The translations under genes and the position numbers were made by a program. The notes under the pieces are model-generated. The model saw nothing but the letters and a program-made list of their open reading frames with translations. It did not search any database and had not been told where the DNA came from. Positions 1 through 11,000 of a stretch of DNA of 64,000 nucleotides are shown in pieces. This DNA comes from Ottelia alismoides (taxonomy: Eukaryota > Streptophyta > Magnoliopsida > Alismatales > Hydrocharitaceae), in assembly GCA_037367405.1 (NCBI GenBank), contig JAZKJV010009792.1, positions 62,001 through 126,000 on the forward strand, written 5' to 3'. Numbering within the stretch: the stretch's first letter is position 1; each line of letters opens with the position of its first letter.

Positions 1-264
1 CAGTAGGGGGCGATACATGTTGGTGTCAGGAGGCGTAGTGAGAGGATGGGTAGGTCGAGGAGGATCCACATCGATGGGAGATTAGGCCCCTCATTTTTTG
101 CTTTTGTTCAAGAGAAGAGATGCAGACTAATGGATTGACTGACACCATAAAATGTTTTTTTATTTTTTTTTCTTTTGTGTGTTCTGGGATCACGACTGCT
201 TGGTAATAAAAATCGAGATCATGATTAGATCTCAGAAAGTCATGACTAGATCACGATAATAAAA
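1..264. other. Unassigned intergenic sequence
   Basis: No convincing open frame or repeat boundary is visible. The first 100 bases are G-rich, and the rest becomes T-rich towards the start of the inverted-repeat arm. Confidence 0.4.
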
Positions 265-932
265 TTTTGTTAATTACGAATCTCAGATCATTTTTTACAA
301 ATCTCGATTACTTTTTACAATCTCAAATCTTTTTTTATATTTTACCAATTTCTAACCCTCTACTTTTTTGTAGATCTCCACTCAAATATTACAAAGCGAT
401 AAACGTATTTTTATACAGGAACATGGAAAAATTACAAAGGAATGCAAAACAATTACAAAGATCCATTCAATGTTACATACAAACTTACAAAGGAAGTACA
501 AAATTTACAAGGGTGCTTGAAGAAACTGCAAATACCTATGACACATTACAAAGGACAATACAAAATTTACAAATGAAAATAATATTTTACTAATAACTAA
601 CGAACGAGAATGTAAGAAAATGTATGATTGTGATTTTTACAAAACCAAATCTAAATTCTACATAATCTGATTCGTGTGTACAAATATCTACGTTAAAATT
701 GCATTCGCTGAGAGCATTTCAAAAATTGACATAAAAGGAAATTAACAAAAAAATCTAAATTAAAATGAGTCTAAAATGCTAATTAATGTTATTAAATAAA
801 ATTCAAATTTTAATAGAAACAAAATGATTTAATTGTCCTTTTTCCACACCATTAGATTAAGATCTAATGGATCTCGTTGAGGCTTACCACAAAAGTAGTG
901 AGCCACAATCTCATTGAAAGGTACTATATATA
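265..932 (+). repeat. Left arm of a large inverted repeat
   Basis: This stretch reads as a diverged reverse complement of 2128-2775. Matching landmarks include the repeated phrase 'acaaatctcgattac' near 297, the many 'ttacaaagga' motifs at 430-560, and the block 'aaaagtagtgagccac' near 890, which pairs with the block near 2165-2185. The two arms enclose three separate fold-back elements. It probably represents a non-autonomous DNA transposon with very long terminal inverted repeats, or two copies inserted head to head; its exact ends are uncertain. No coding potential is evident. The short frame at 267-593 lies within the repeat and is not supported as a gene. Confidence 0.6.
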
Positions 933-941
933 TACAAGAGA

Positions 942-1222
942 CACTTCTAATAGGATGTCATCTTTCCTAAATTCAGGAAGGCTGCCTTTCTGTAAAAAAG
1001 CAAAACTTTAGTAGAATAAGTATATAATTTGTATTGTAATGTGTAGTTTTGATGTTTGTATGTTACAATATGCAGTTTTATTTTATAATATGCAGTTTTG
1101 TATTTACAGTTTGCAGTTATAATACAAAGTGCATAGTTATTCTACTAAAGCACAAGTGTTTTTTTTTAAAAAAGAGGCGACCTTCATGAACTCGGGAAGG
1201 ACACATCCTATTGGAAGAATCC
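942..1222. mobile_element. Fold-back MITE A
   Basis: The two halves are inverted copies. The left half runs from 'cttctaataggatgt' to 'ctttagtagaataa' (ends about 1020). The right half, from 'ttattctactaaag' (about 1137) to 'acatcctattggaag', is its reverse complement with scattered changes. The centre is AT-rich and contains repeated 'atgcagttt' words. There is no open frame. It is about 280 bp, a typical non-autonomous MITE size; the superfamily cannot be told without clean flanks. Confidence 0.65.
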
Positions 1223-1243
1223 CCCCATCCCCCCCTTCTCTCT

Positions 1244-1246
<3 letters not shown>

Positions 1247-1277
<31 letters not shown>
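1247..1277. repeat. (TA)n microsatellite
   Basis: An uninterrupted run of alternating T and A lies directly left of MITE B. A matching (CT)n/(TATG)n tract lies on the right side of that MITE. Confidence 0.9.
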
Positions 1278-1279
<2 letters not shown>

Positions 1280-1280
<1 letters not shown>

Positions 1281-1662
1281 GAAAGGGAAGCTACATCATG
1301 ATGTAGCTAACCTTAGCTACATCAGGGGCAATTTCGTCCTCTCTTTTATATTTTTTTCGAAATTTCCATTGGGTTTTCATAACTATATCCTTCTAATATG
1401 TCATTCAAATTTCATCAGAAACAGAGACTCCTACGGCCTCCATCCAGAACAGGTAAAATACAGCAAATTTGTGACCATCAAAAAATGACAGTCTGGATGG
1501 AGCCTGTAGGAGTCTCTGTTTCTGACGAAATTTGAATGACATATTAGAAGGATATAGTTATGAAAATCCATCGTAGAAATTTCGGAAAAAAATAAAAAAA
1601 GATGACCAAATTGCCCCTGATGTAGCTAATGTTAGCTACATCATGTTGTAGCTCCCCTTTCC
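1280..1662. mobile_element. Fold-back MITE B
   Basis: This is a nearly complete palindrome. The left end 'ggaaagggaagctacatc' with 'gatgtagctaac' is mirrored by the right end, whose reverse complement begins 'ggaaaggggagctacaac'. The inverted copies continue through 'catcaggggcaatttcgtc', 'ggatatagttatgaaaa' and 'cagaaacagagactcctac' almost to the middle, leaving a short spacer near 1445-1490. It is 383 bp and non-coding. The transcript would fold into one long hairpin, so it could feed small-RNA production. It sits between simple TA-rich repeats, so the target duplication cannot be read. Confidence 0.8.
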
Positions 1663-1684
1663 TCTCTCTCTCTCTATATATATG

Positions 1685-1716
<32 letters not shown>
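1663..1716. repeat. (CT)n, (TA)n and (TATG)n microsatellites
   Basis: Consecutive simple repeats lie between MITE B and MITE C. A similar ACAT/TATG tract occurs at 2107-2135, on the other side of MITE C. Confidence 0.85.
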
Positions 1717-2116
1717 GTTGTGGTTTAATAGGGCTACCCCTAGGTGGACCAAGTTGGCTACTCCCACCCTTATTTTTTATTTCTTAATGTATATATGAAA
1801 ACACCTGGGAGGATTTAGTCAATTACATGACAACATGTTGTCATTCAAATTTCATGTAAAACAGACATTCATAACTCGTCCATCTAAAATGCGGCCGATT
1901 TCAACAATTGTAAGATCTTTAAAATTTGACAGGCTTGATGGATGGGATATGGGTATCAAATTGAGTCGAAATTTAAATGAGAATATGATGTCATATAGCG
2001 ATCTAAATCCACTCAAGTGTTTTCAGAAAATACCTTAAGGGAATAAGAAAAATAAAGGTGCAGGGTTGCCAAGTTGGCTCCCTCCAGGGGTAGCTTTATT
2101 AAGCCTACACATACAT
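1717..2116. mobile_element. Fold-back MITE C
   Basis: The outer ends are inverted copies. 'ggctacccct', 'ccaagttggct' and 'cccttattttt' on the left match the reverse complement of 'aaaaataaaggtg', 'gccaagttggc' and 'aggggtagc' on the right. Inner blocks also pair: 'ggatttagtcaattacatgac' against 'gtcatatagcgatctaaatcc'. The arms are more diverged than those of MITE B, so this copy is older. It is about 400 bp and non-coding. A partial relative is present at 4196-4432. Confidence 0.7.
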
Positions 2117-2127
2117 ACATATCTATG

Positions 2128-2775
2128 TATGTATGGGGTGCGTTTCAAGTAGGATTGGGGTTCGCCACTTTTACGGTGAGCCATCAACGAGATCCATAGA
2201 ATCTCCATCCAATGTTGCATTATCAAAAAGGGCATTTCGATCATTTTGTTTCTATTTAAATTTGAATTCCATTTAGTGACGTCAATTACTATTTTAGACT
2301 CGTTTTAACTTGGATTTTTTTGTTTACTATTTTATTTGTCGATTTCTAAAAATGTTCTCAACAAATGCAATTTATTGCAGTTTTTTAATAAACAAATTTT
2401 ACTTTGTAGATTTTAGATTCGTATAAAATTCAAACAATGTGTTTTTACATTCTCATTCATTAGTTTTTGTATATTATTATTTTCATTTGTAAATCTTGTA
2501 TTGTCCTTTGTAATACATCATAAATATTTGTATTTTTTTTGAGGCGTGCAGTATTGTATGAATCTTTGTAGCTAAGTTCCTTTGTAATTTGGTGTTAATC
2601 AAACTACGTGATCGCTTTATAACATTTAAGTAAGATCTACAACAAAAAATAGGCTGATAGAAATTGATAAAATGTAAAAAAATATCCGAGATTGTAAATA
2701 GTAATCGAGATTTGTAAAAATGAATGAAATCTATAAAAGACAATTCAAGATTTATAAATCTCGGTTTGAGATTCA
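2128..2775 (-). repeat. Right arm of the large inverted repeat
   Basis: This is the diverged reverse complement of 265-932. The words 'tttgtaatac', 'gtagatct' and 'gagatttgtaaaaa' appear in mirrored order. Small indels separate the arms. The antisense frame 2483-2815 falls within this repeat and looks like chance. Confidence 0.6.
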
Positions 2776-3336
2776 TAAATAACCACGCCCCTCCTCTGCC
2801 TCTACCACGCGTCACCGCGACACGTTCAGTCTTCGTCGTGCATCGTGCATCCCTCCTCTTCCCTCATCCACGAACTTAATCCCATGCGTGAAGCCCAAAA
2901 CTCAACAACCCAAATCTAAAAAAATCAGATTTGAAAAACACGATCTGGATTTGAGCGATTTAAGGCTCAAACGGAAGATTTGGAATAAAAGAATGATGAT
3001 CGAGAACCGATCTTCAATCCAAATGCCCCCATCGTCGCCTTCACGGAGGATCTAGAGCCATTGTCGTGTGTCGTCCTCCCTCATCAGTGTTGTTGTTTTC
3101 CCCCTCTATGTGTTCCAACCTCATCTGCTAGGGTTTGATGTCCATCTAGAGAGAGAGGGAGAATAAATGGAAATTAGCATTAATTGAAAATGAGTTGTCA
3201 CGTTCTATTTTTAGAATGTGGAGAATGGCGAAAATGAGGTTATCATCAATTAAAAATTAACACTAGTACATATTTAATCTCAACCACTAGATTGAAATAT
3301 AAAAGCCCATATCAGTGGCTCCTCTATAGGGGTGGT
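2776..3336. other. Unassigned spacer
   Basis: Mixed-composition sequence with no recognisable domain and no clear repeat partner in the window. A run of 'gagagagaggga' lies near 3150. Confidence 0.4.
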
Positions 3337-4143
3337 ATAGTCGTTGGGTTGAGGTCATCCCCTCCCGAACCGTAGATGCTAGGACCGTTTGTATATTTTT
3401 GAAGAAGAATATCATTTCACGGTTCGGGGTACCTAGAGTTTTGATATCTGACGGGGGGTCTCATTTCGTCAACGACAAGGTAAGGCCCTTGCTAGCGAGT
3501 TCAACATAGACTATCGAGTAGCCATTCCATATCATCCTCAGACCAATGGTCTTGTTGGAGTGTCGAACAGGAAAATCAAGACGATATTGCAGAAGGTAGT
3601 TCGCTCAGACTGAAAGGATTGGTCACAGCTTTTGGACTCGGTCTTGTGGGCATATCGGACTTCCTTTCAAGACTCCTTTGGGTATATCTCCCTTTCGCCT
3701 CGTTTATGGCAAGCTCTGCCATTTAGCTGTTGAGATTAGGTATAAGTCACTTTGGGTTGTCAAAGATATATTATTAGATCCAGTGAGTGTAGGAGATCAA
3801 AGGAAGGCAGAATTGTCAGCCCTGGAGGAGCTTAGAGACTCAGCCTTTTCGAGCAACCTACATTATAAGGAGAGACTAAAGGAATGGCATGATTCTCATA
3901 TCAACCATAAGCAGTTTGAGCCAGATCAGAAAGTATGGTTGTTCGATGCTAGGCTTAGATTATTTCCAGGGAAGTTGCAGAGCAAGTAGAAGGGACCATA
4001 CCTGGTCCGAAAGGTACATGACAATGGGAGTATTGACATATCTGAGATGTCATCTAAGTCTACCTTTCGTGTTAACGGGCAGCGGCTCAAGCCATATCTA
4101 GATCATGAGCCATTGGTCTTTGACGTCGCCCCTATTCATTTTT
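3337..4143 (+). pseudogene. Athila-type Ty3/gypsy integrase fragment, decayed
   Basis: Nucleotides and translation follow the integrase core and C-terminal part of the level 2 element (50667-51480) almost base for base. Recognisable pieces are the second catalytic aspartate context 'SDGGSHF' near 3450, 'PYHPQTNG' near 3530, 'FRLVYGK' near 3700 and the GPY/F-like tail near 3985-4010. The first catalytic region, the RT and the LTRs are missing, so it is a truncated insertion. An in-frame TGA near 3611 and a TAG near 3987 replace sense codons of the intact relative, and small deletions break the frame near 3480 and 3660. The longest surviving frame is 3678-3989 (103 codons). It cannot encode a working integrase. 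Confidence 0.85.
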
Positions 4144-4195
4144 AAATTTTCGAAATGAATCCTCGTGAGATTTACTTAGAACATTAAGTGTAATA

Positions 4196-4432
4196 TTTCA
4201 TATAAAATAAGCATTTCTAACATGTCATTCTGAAGGAGAAGATTTTAACAAATTTGAGATCGTTAAAATTTGATTGTATTGATGGATAAGTTAGAAGTCT
4301 TAATAAGTTGAAATTTAAATGACGCCTCAATGATACATCATGATCTAAATCCCTCAAGGATTCATTTCAAAAAAATAAAAGATACACATAGGTGTAGTGT
4401 TGGACATGCGAGCCCACAGGGAGCCATTATGC
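4196..4432 (+). repeat. Truncated relative of MITE C
   Basis: It follows the right half of MITE C (about 1845-2090): 'ttaaaatttga', 'ttgatggat', 'gaaatttaaatga', 'gatctaaatcc' and 'tcaag' occur in the same order with similar spacing. The left half is missing or too diverged to see. Confidence 0.5.
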
Positions 4433-4611
4433 AATAAATGTTATTGTAAATATCATTCCTTGATCTGAAATGAAGAATAACTAAATTGCATAATAGATCC
4501 CTTAGTACACCATTGCACCCTATAACAAAATAAGTCATTTGAAACTTATTTTAGAGTTATTAAAGATAAATGAACAACAAAGAGCTATTAACAGAATTAT
4601 CTTACTAGAAT
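4433..4611. other. AT-rich spacer
   Basis: No feature is recognised. It may be decayed 5' sequence of the neighbouring CACTA transposase. Confidence 0.35.
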
Positions 4612-5227
4612 ATGCTTACAATTAGGCATGATTTATATGTCATGCATATTGAGAAGAATGTAAAAGAAAACATTTTTTATATTTTTAATTTTACATATTC
4701 CCCAAAATATACTCTTTTTTGTAGTATAAATGATTTAAAACAGTTGGGTGCTCGAGAACATACATCCTATACAGATAGAAAACAACGGATTTATGTTACT
4801 AGATTCTACTTATTCATTGACATGAGATCACCGCAGATATATTTTAAATATCTGAAGAACCTCAGAACTCCATATAGATTTTCTTCGAATATATCAAGAT
4901 GTATAAGTGAATATTTAACCACGACCAATGGATTAAAAATCCATGATTTTTTTATGCAAATATTCTTTCCATTAACTATTTGTTGTTTATTATCAATTTC
5001 GATTTCAAAACTGTTAACAAATATCAACCTCTTTTCCTACTTGTTATACGACTCTTGATCCTTGACTTTTATGGAATTGGGATGAGAAAGTTGTTGCTAT
5101 CTCATTAAAATGGACTCTCCCGTTAACTTTCTTTGAGATTACGGTTCCTTTAATTATACACCTTTCTAATAAGGAAAAAATTAGTGGTCTAGTTCGGCAA
5201 TCGATGGATCTACACAGTTAAAAGATT
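4612..5227 (+). pseudogene. CACTA (En/Spm) TNP2-type transposase, 5' part of split copy
   Basis: The frame 4612-5058 carries the TNP2 signature near its start (HDLYVMHIEKNVKENIF) and a second conserved block near residues 90-120 (YRFSSNISRC, GLKIHDFFMQ, then PLTIC). These correspond to the C-terminal half of CACTA transposases, just before the DUF4218 region. From 5058 to 5227 the DUF4218-like sequence continues in broken frames. The gene is then interrupted at 5228 by a Mutator-like element and resumes at 6747. The catalytic N-terminal part is not visible upstream. Stops and frameshifts show it is dead. CACTA transposase cuts and pastes DNA with CACTA-ended inverted repeats; no such ends were found for this copy. 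Confidence 0.7.
5219..5227. repeat. 9-bp target duplication, left copy (TAAAAGATT)
   Basis: TAAAAGATT here is repeated exactly at 6747-6755. A 9-bp duplication is the hallmark of Mutator-superfamily insertion. Confidence 0.9.
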
Positions 5228-6746
5228 GGGATATTTACACCCATAACCTTGAGTAAATTCGCAATAACATTCATAACCCTGCATAATCGCGAATTACACG
5301 AGAAATCTCGAGTAATGCTTAACCTTTACATGACATAACCCTGTGTCAAGTGCCGTTTCGAATCTCCGTTAACTTCTACGGAAAAAGTTAATTGTGGACA
5401 AGTTTGCCCTTCAAAATATTTTATATTTACAAAACCCTTCCTCCAGCTCCCTCCCACAGGTGTATCTCCTCCCCTTCTCCTTCCTCCAGCCCCACACCGC
5501 CTGCAAGCTGACGTCCCTCTGCCGTCTGAAACCACACTCTGTTGACTTGCACTGGAAGCCCTGCGGGCGTCTCCCAGCCGACGTTACCTCACCTCCTCAC
5601 CTTCAAGCTGCCGTGCACTGGTCGAGAGAGCCCCTTCGAGCATCCGATCGAGCAGAGCACCCCCCTCCCCTGGCTGCAGCGCCGAGTTCCGAGCAGAGAA
5701 CACCCCCCCCCCGCCCCGCATCGCCAACCTGGTCGCAGCACCCCTGCCCCGAGTCCCACCCGCAACGCCAACCTCCTGCCCACGAGCAGAGAAACCCCAC
5801 CCCCCGCGCACGCGGCGCCTGCCCCCGAGCAGAGAACCACCCCCCACCCACCCACACCCCCGACCCCGCCGCCCCGCCCGCAGCGCCAACCTCCTGGAAG
5901 CACCCCCGCCCCGAGTCCCACCCGCAATGCCAACCTCCTGCCCCCGAGCAGAGAAACCTCACCCCCCGCGCACGCGGCGCCTCCCCCGAGCAGAGAACAC
6001 CACCCCCACCCGAGCGAATCCCCCGCCAACCTCCTGGAAGCACCCCCGCCCCGAGTCCCACCCGCAACGCCAAGCCCCAACTTCCTGGAAGCACCCCCGC
6101 CCCGAGTCCCACCCGCAACGCCAACCTCCTGCCCACGAGCAGAGAAACCCCACCCCCCGCGCACACGGCGCCTCCTCGCCCACAGCACCAACCTCCTGGA
6201 AGCTTCCCCCGGGCTGCCGAGCTCGCAGCCCCCCCCCCCCCCCCCGTCGACCGTGACCCCATGCACCCATTCCCTTGCCCCGTGAAGCCCCTCCGAAGGC
6301 CGATTTCCACCGCTTGCCACCTGCACCCACGCGTTCCCCTGCTTCCCATGCCCTGCGAAGCCCTCTCCTCCCTCGCACGCTCCGCCCCAATCATTGCTTC
6401 TCATCGTTCTCTGCAAGCCCTCCCCTAGCGGCAATTCTGCAATCTCCCCCGTAGCCGCACCTTTGTGACAGCCTCCCGCCGCAATCTCGGCACTATGCAA
6501 CCCACTTCAAGACATGCCACTATGATTGACTCTCGGATGAGATATTTTTTATTTAAGTTAATCCTAACCATCAGATCTTTGATTGGTTAGATTAACTCAA
6601 TGTCTGGTTGAGTTAATGAAGTAAAGTAACAGAAGGTTATGGACGTAAGACGACACACTTATTCAGGGTCTTGAGTGTAATTCGCGATTATACAGAGTTA
6701 TGAATGTTATTGCGAAATTACTCAGAGCTATGGGTGTAAAAATCCC
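5228..6746. mobile_element. Non-autonomous Mutator-like element (Pack-MULE candidate)
   Basis: The element is 1519 bp. Its 72-bp terminal inverted repeats (5228-5299 and 6675-6746) begin GGGAT and match at all but about nine positions. An exact 9-bp target duplication flanks it. The interior, about 5400-6500, is strikingly C/G-rich against AT-rich surroundings and carries overlapping long frames on both strands (344 codons at 5394-6428 plus; 303 codons at 5589-6500 minus), which are proline/arginine- or glycine-rich and repetitive. There is no transposase domain, so it depends on a MULE in trans. GC-rich cargo between MULE TIRs is what Pack-MULEs look like in monocots, but I cannot name a donor gene. 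It split a CACTA transposase, so it inserted after that element. Confidence 0.9.
5736..6200. repeat. GC-rich tandem repeats inside the Mutator-like element
   Basis: A unit containing 'ccgagtcccacccgcaa', 'gccaacctcctgccc' and 'cgagcagagaaa' recurs about four times (near 5745, 5905, 6045 and 6095) with variable lengths. The repeats keep every frame open for long distances, which explains the overlapping long frames without any need for real genes. Confidence 0.8.
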
Positions 6747-7601
6747 TAAAAGATTTATAAAGAAGTTGAAAGATTCTATTTTAAATCGTACCTACCAGAG
6801 GGATCAATTATGGAAGATTATCTCATTAAAGAATGCATCTTCTTCTGTTTGTTGTGCATGGAATCAGAGGAGGACAAATTTAAGATGTTAGATAGAAACA
6901 TTGTCAGGTTAAATAATACAATGATTCACATGTGTCGATATTCGAAATACAATGTAAACCCATTATAAAGACAACTTTTGATGCACCGGAGATGGATGCA
7001 TGAGCATGCCAGCCTTTATATTTTAAAGCAAGTAGCGAAGGATGATAGTTTGTATGTTGAATTTTTAAAATCTTTCTGAAGTAAAGAAGTTTTGAATTTC
7101 ATGCCGCCGTTTAAGAATTGGGTACTGATTATGAAGTGTAGAAATGATCCCGTAATAGATGTCAGATCTTACTATATTGGTGTTGTGGCCATTTTCCTTT
7201 GCTCACTACATCACAGATATATAATAAATGGTTATTGTTTCAAAAAAAATGATGAAGATGATCATTTGTCGGAAATTGGTGTAATGAATCTTTTTACAAC
7301 GAGATGCGATGGGTATTACGGTTCAATCATGGAGATCATGGAATTATCCTTCGATCACAATCATCGTATTATCTTATTTAAATGTGATTGGTTTGATGTA
7401 ATCCACGAAACCAGGGTTAAACTAGATCTCCATTACATATATATTAGCCTGAATAAAAGTCGTTTTACACTTCAGAATAAAGAGCCATTTGCTCTGCATG
7501 TCAAGTTGATCGGGTTTTTTATCTTCTCAACAATAACAACCATGGCTGACTAATTCTATAGAAAGCATTCCTCGAGGTCCATATGCTATCGAAAGAAACT
7601 C
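6747..7601 (+). pseudogene. CACTA transposase, 3' part (DUF4218/DUF4216), decayed
   Basis: This continues the transposase interrupted by the Mutator-like element. Just after the insertion a frame carries PEGSIMEDYLIKECIFF, the conserved end of the DUF4218-type region; the preceding lysine-rich block is in another frame. The frame 7092-7553 (153 codons) is DUF4216-like: DVRSYYIG near residue 23, then a block with YYGSIMEIMEL and FKCDWFDV near residues 75-110, then a segment ending in NKEPFALH. These domains sit at the C-terminus of CACTA TNP2-group proteins. Frameshifts and stops separate the pieces. A second, shorter copy of the DUF4216 part lies at 18035-18400. Confidence 0.75.
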
Positions 7602-7604
7602 TAA

Positions 7605-7996
7605 GGGTGCGTTTGGTTGGCGGGTTAAGGCGGGTTAAATTGGTAGAGGGTAACTCGTTTTTGGATTTTTGTGTTTGGATAGAGGGTTAAACTGGAGGTG
7701 GGTTAGAAGTGGGTTTGAAGAGATATGATTGTATTGAAGTTTGAAAAAAGTGAGTAGTATTGTTATGTGATTGTATTGAAGTTTGGAAAAAGTATGTAGA
7801 AGTGGAGTAGTTTATAATTTTTATATGATATGATGGGTATAATATATTATTTTTTGATAGAATTGATGATGTAAAATTGATTTATTTAATTTTTTTAAAA
7901 AGAAATAAAGTGAGGCCCATGGGGAGAGAGGGGGGGTGTGGGGTAAGGGGGGTAAACTCCACAAAGGAGAGTTTAACCCGTCACCCGAACAGTGCC
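7605..7996. mobile_element. Tourist/Harbinger-like MITE
   Basis: This is a 392-bp non-coding element with imperfect terminal inverted repeats (GGGTGCGTTTGGTTGGCGGG left; reverse complement of the right end GGCACTGTTCGGGTGACGGG). It is flanked by TAA on both sides (7602-7604 and 7997-7999). The paralogous CACTA fragment near 18405 carries the same flanks joined with one TAA and no insertion. That proves the boundaries and the 3-bp target duplication typical of PIF/Harbinger. Confidence 0.9.
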
Positions 7997-8032
7997 TAAA
8001 GATCAACGTAATGAATAGTATGCCTACCAGAA

Positions 8033-11000
8033 TGTAACGGAACGGGTCGCGCGGACCAGCGGAAGAATATGACATTAATTCACGGATCCGAACTGTCACC
8101 GATTCATGCATGGTGATCAATGAACAATAAAAATCATTCTAGAAAAGAACCATAAAATCCAATTCAATCGGGGGTTCCATTATTACAACATCACCAAGGG
8201 TATACTTGTAAAAGAAAAATTGAATAATTTCACCATGTAACTCTCCTTTCCAGTGGGCATAAATATATCCACCATAAATCCTGTAATTAACTTTACCACG
8301 ATGAATGTCTCATTGAGTCTGCCACACAAAGTTGAGTGCTTGGTCAAACTTATTCTTCACCTGAAATAAATAAATATAATTTTACATGAGCCTAATGCCC
8401 AGTTTGTATCGGGGTCCATGCATGGGAATTCTAACAGTCTTTTAACATGTTATAAATCATGTACTTAACTCTCATGGAATAACATCATTACGTGCCTAAT
8501 TGTTCCCATGCATGTCTGAGTTCGTTCCCTAACAAGTTGCATATTGCTTTCTTTCATAGGTATGAATATGCATGTGAAATATACATACATACATACATAC
8601 ATATACATACATATATATATATATGCTGTCTGTTTTTCATCATAAGGGGTATGTCTCATGAAATTCATAATATGTATATGTACCCTTTATTATTTAGATG
8701 ATTCTTTCGAATTAATCCCTTAAATAGCTTTTGCATGACTTGTCACTGTTTATTATTCTTAAACCATTTCTCTCATAACATATAATAATTTATCCTTGAT
8801 TAAATCATTTCCTTGCGTAACATGTATTGGTTTACCATTGTAAATAATTTCTTTCATAGCATATAATGTCTTACCTTGCTAAACCATTTCTTTCATCAAT
8901 TGTAATGGTTTGTTCTTTCTTTAAACCATTATAAATCATTTCTTTCATAACTTGTAATGGCTTGCCTTTCTAAACCATTTCTTTCAAAACATGTAATGGC
9001 TTACCTTGCTAAACCATTTCTTTCATCACTTGTAATGGTTTATTCATTCTTTAAACCATTTCCTTGCATGACAGTTTAGTATATGTGTACATACACTTTA
9101 ACATTAATATAATTGTACTTGTGCTCATCGCATTAACATAAATGCACATATGACCATAATATTAACATAGTTGCACATATACCTCAATAACGTTTATAAT
9201 TGTCTTGATTTTTAATCCTTAGGCGGCTTTGCTGGCTTTACCGCTGATATTAGCGGTCCATGAACATAACATACATGACAGTGTAGCTACAACTGTAGAG
9301 GACTTAGCTTTTGCCTCTATGGTTCCTTGCAACCATACGCCCCTTGCGGCGTTGTCCCTTGGGCTAACACGATAATTGGACTCTAGAGGTGGCTCCCACC
9401 ATTAGGTGTAGCACTTAGCTCCGCTTATCGTCATAGTGCCATTATTCACATTAAGGAAATTTCATTTCTTTTTAATACCATTTTCTTTTTCATACAATAG
9501 TGATTCATGTGAACATTTCAGTTCCAATTTCATACTATTAACTTTTAATGGCTCGATAACCTTAAACAAAATATTATTGTTAGGTATTACACCCTAGAAT
9601 CTGTTATTGTTAATTGGCATCCGTTGGATAAGCATCTTTCATACGTTTTCAAGTAAACAAAGCATAACATACATAACAATGACAATTACTGATTTTCCTA
9701 TAATATTTAACTATATAATTGGTATTACGTGCCCACATTAGGAAAGGGTATTTGAGGTTCAAAATACAATCCCATGTAGTACTACCATCTATAATATTTT
9801 ATATCATATATCTTACAATCATCGACAATAAACAAATGATATTCAGTACATTGTATTTAAGTAACAAAGAACTACATCGTATAATATATAACAATTATAT
9901 TCGTAAACAGGTTGTTTTCAAATTAATAAGTATTACCACGAGTCTTTTGTAGCCAGAGTGCGTTATATTATATCGGATAAGTTGTGAATTCAAAATGTGG
10001 TACTACTAAAATTAGTAGCCTAAGAAATATCCGTATAATACCACCATGATATCTAACCTAATGTTCCTCATCAGATTGCAATGGCCTCTATCATAACAAT
10101 ATAACGACCATGTGCAGACAACCATTGTGCTATTTTTTTACGAATAATGCAACTTAATTATATTGACGAATATCGTTAAGGAACTAAGTTTGTATGCAAT
10201 CTATTAATTAGAAATGTGGACATCAGTTAACAAATGCTTAACGTATGTAAATAAAGAAGTGATTAACTTATTTTGTATAGTAAACCATCAACAAAAAGCA
10301 GCTGCGTCATACATATGATATGCTCAGATAAAAGAATATCCGATGCAGAAACTTCTCCGGCATACATATGATATGCTTAGATAAAAGAATATCCGACGCA
10401 GAAACTTCTCCGGCTTTAAGTATGAACGTGCAATATATTTCCAAATTCGTTGTTCATGTGCATACATTTCACAAAAATGCTCTTAACAAACCTAGCAAAT
10501 ATGCGTTAATGACCATCTCAAAAGAGGATCGATATTTCCCAGGACAAATCCTAGGGTTCAACATATACATTTGGATATCTTGTTCAAAACAAGTCATTGT
10601 GTGTATGATAATCCTATGAAATCGTCGGATACCCTTTAAAGTTGTAATCCTAACCGATACATACCTTGAATCCGAATCAGGCACCTCCAAGCCGTGGTTG
10701 CTGGATTGCGACTCCGTGCCCGTCATCAATCACCTCGCTCCCTCGATCCTTTGTCGTAATCTCCAATGATGAAGGACCATGATAAGATCTCTCTTCCTCT
10801 CCCTCTCTCTCTAACTCTCTCCTCATCTCACTCTTTGTAATGGAAATGAGGGTGACGTGGGGAGAAGGAATGGACTTTTTTTATAGACATCAATTGAAGG
10901 AATTAATGGACCCATAATGCCCATGTAATTAGTATAAAAAATATCTCCAATTGATATTCCATTTTTGCTTCTCTTGATGGTAGATATTGGAGAATAAGGA

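Noticed and set aside
5589..6500. 303-codon glycine-rich minus frame
   Set aside because: It is produced by GC-rich tandem repeats that keep all frames open. There is no start context or domain.
8583..8625. Regulatory element in ATAC/TA repeats
   Set aside because: Simple microsatellite that differs in length between the two LTRs.
10469..10729. 86-codon minus frame repeated at 16731-16991
   Set aside because: Both copies are in the G1 LTRs. Conservation is no better than that of surrounding LTR sequence.
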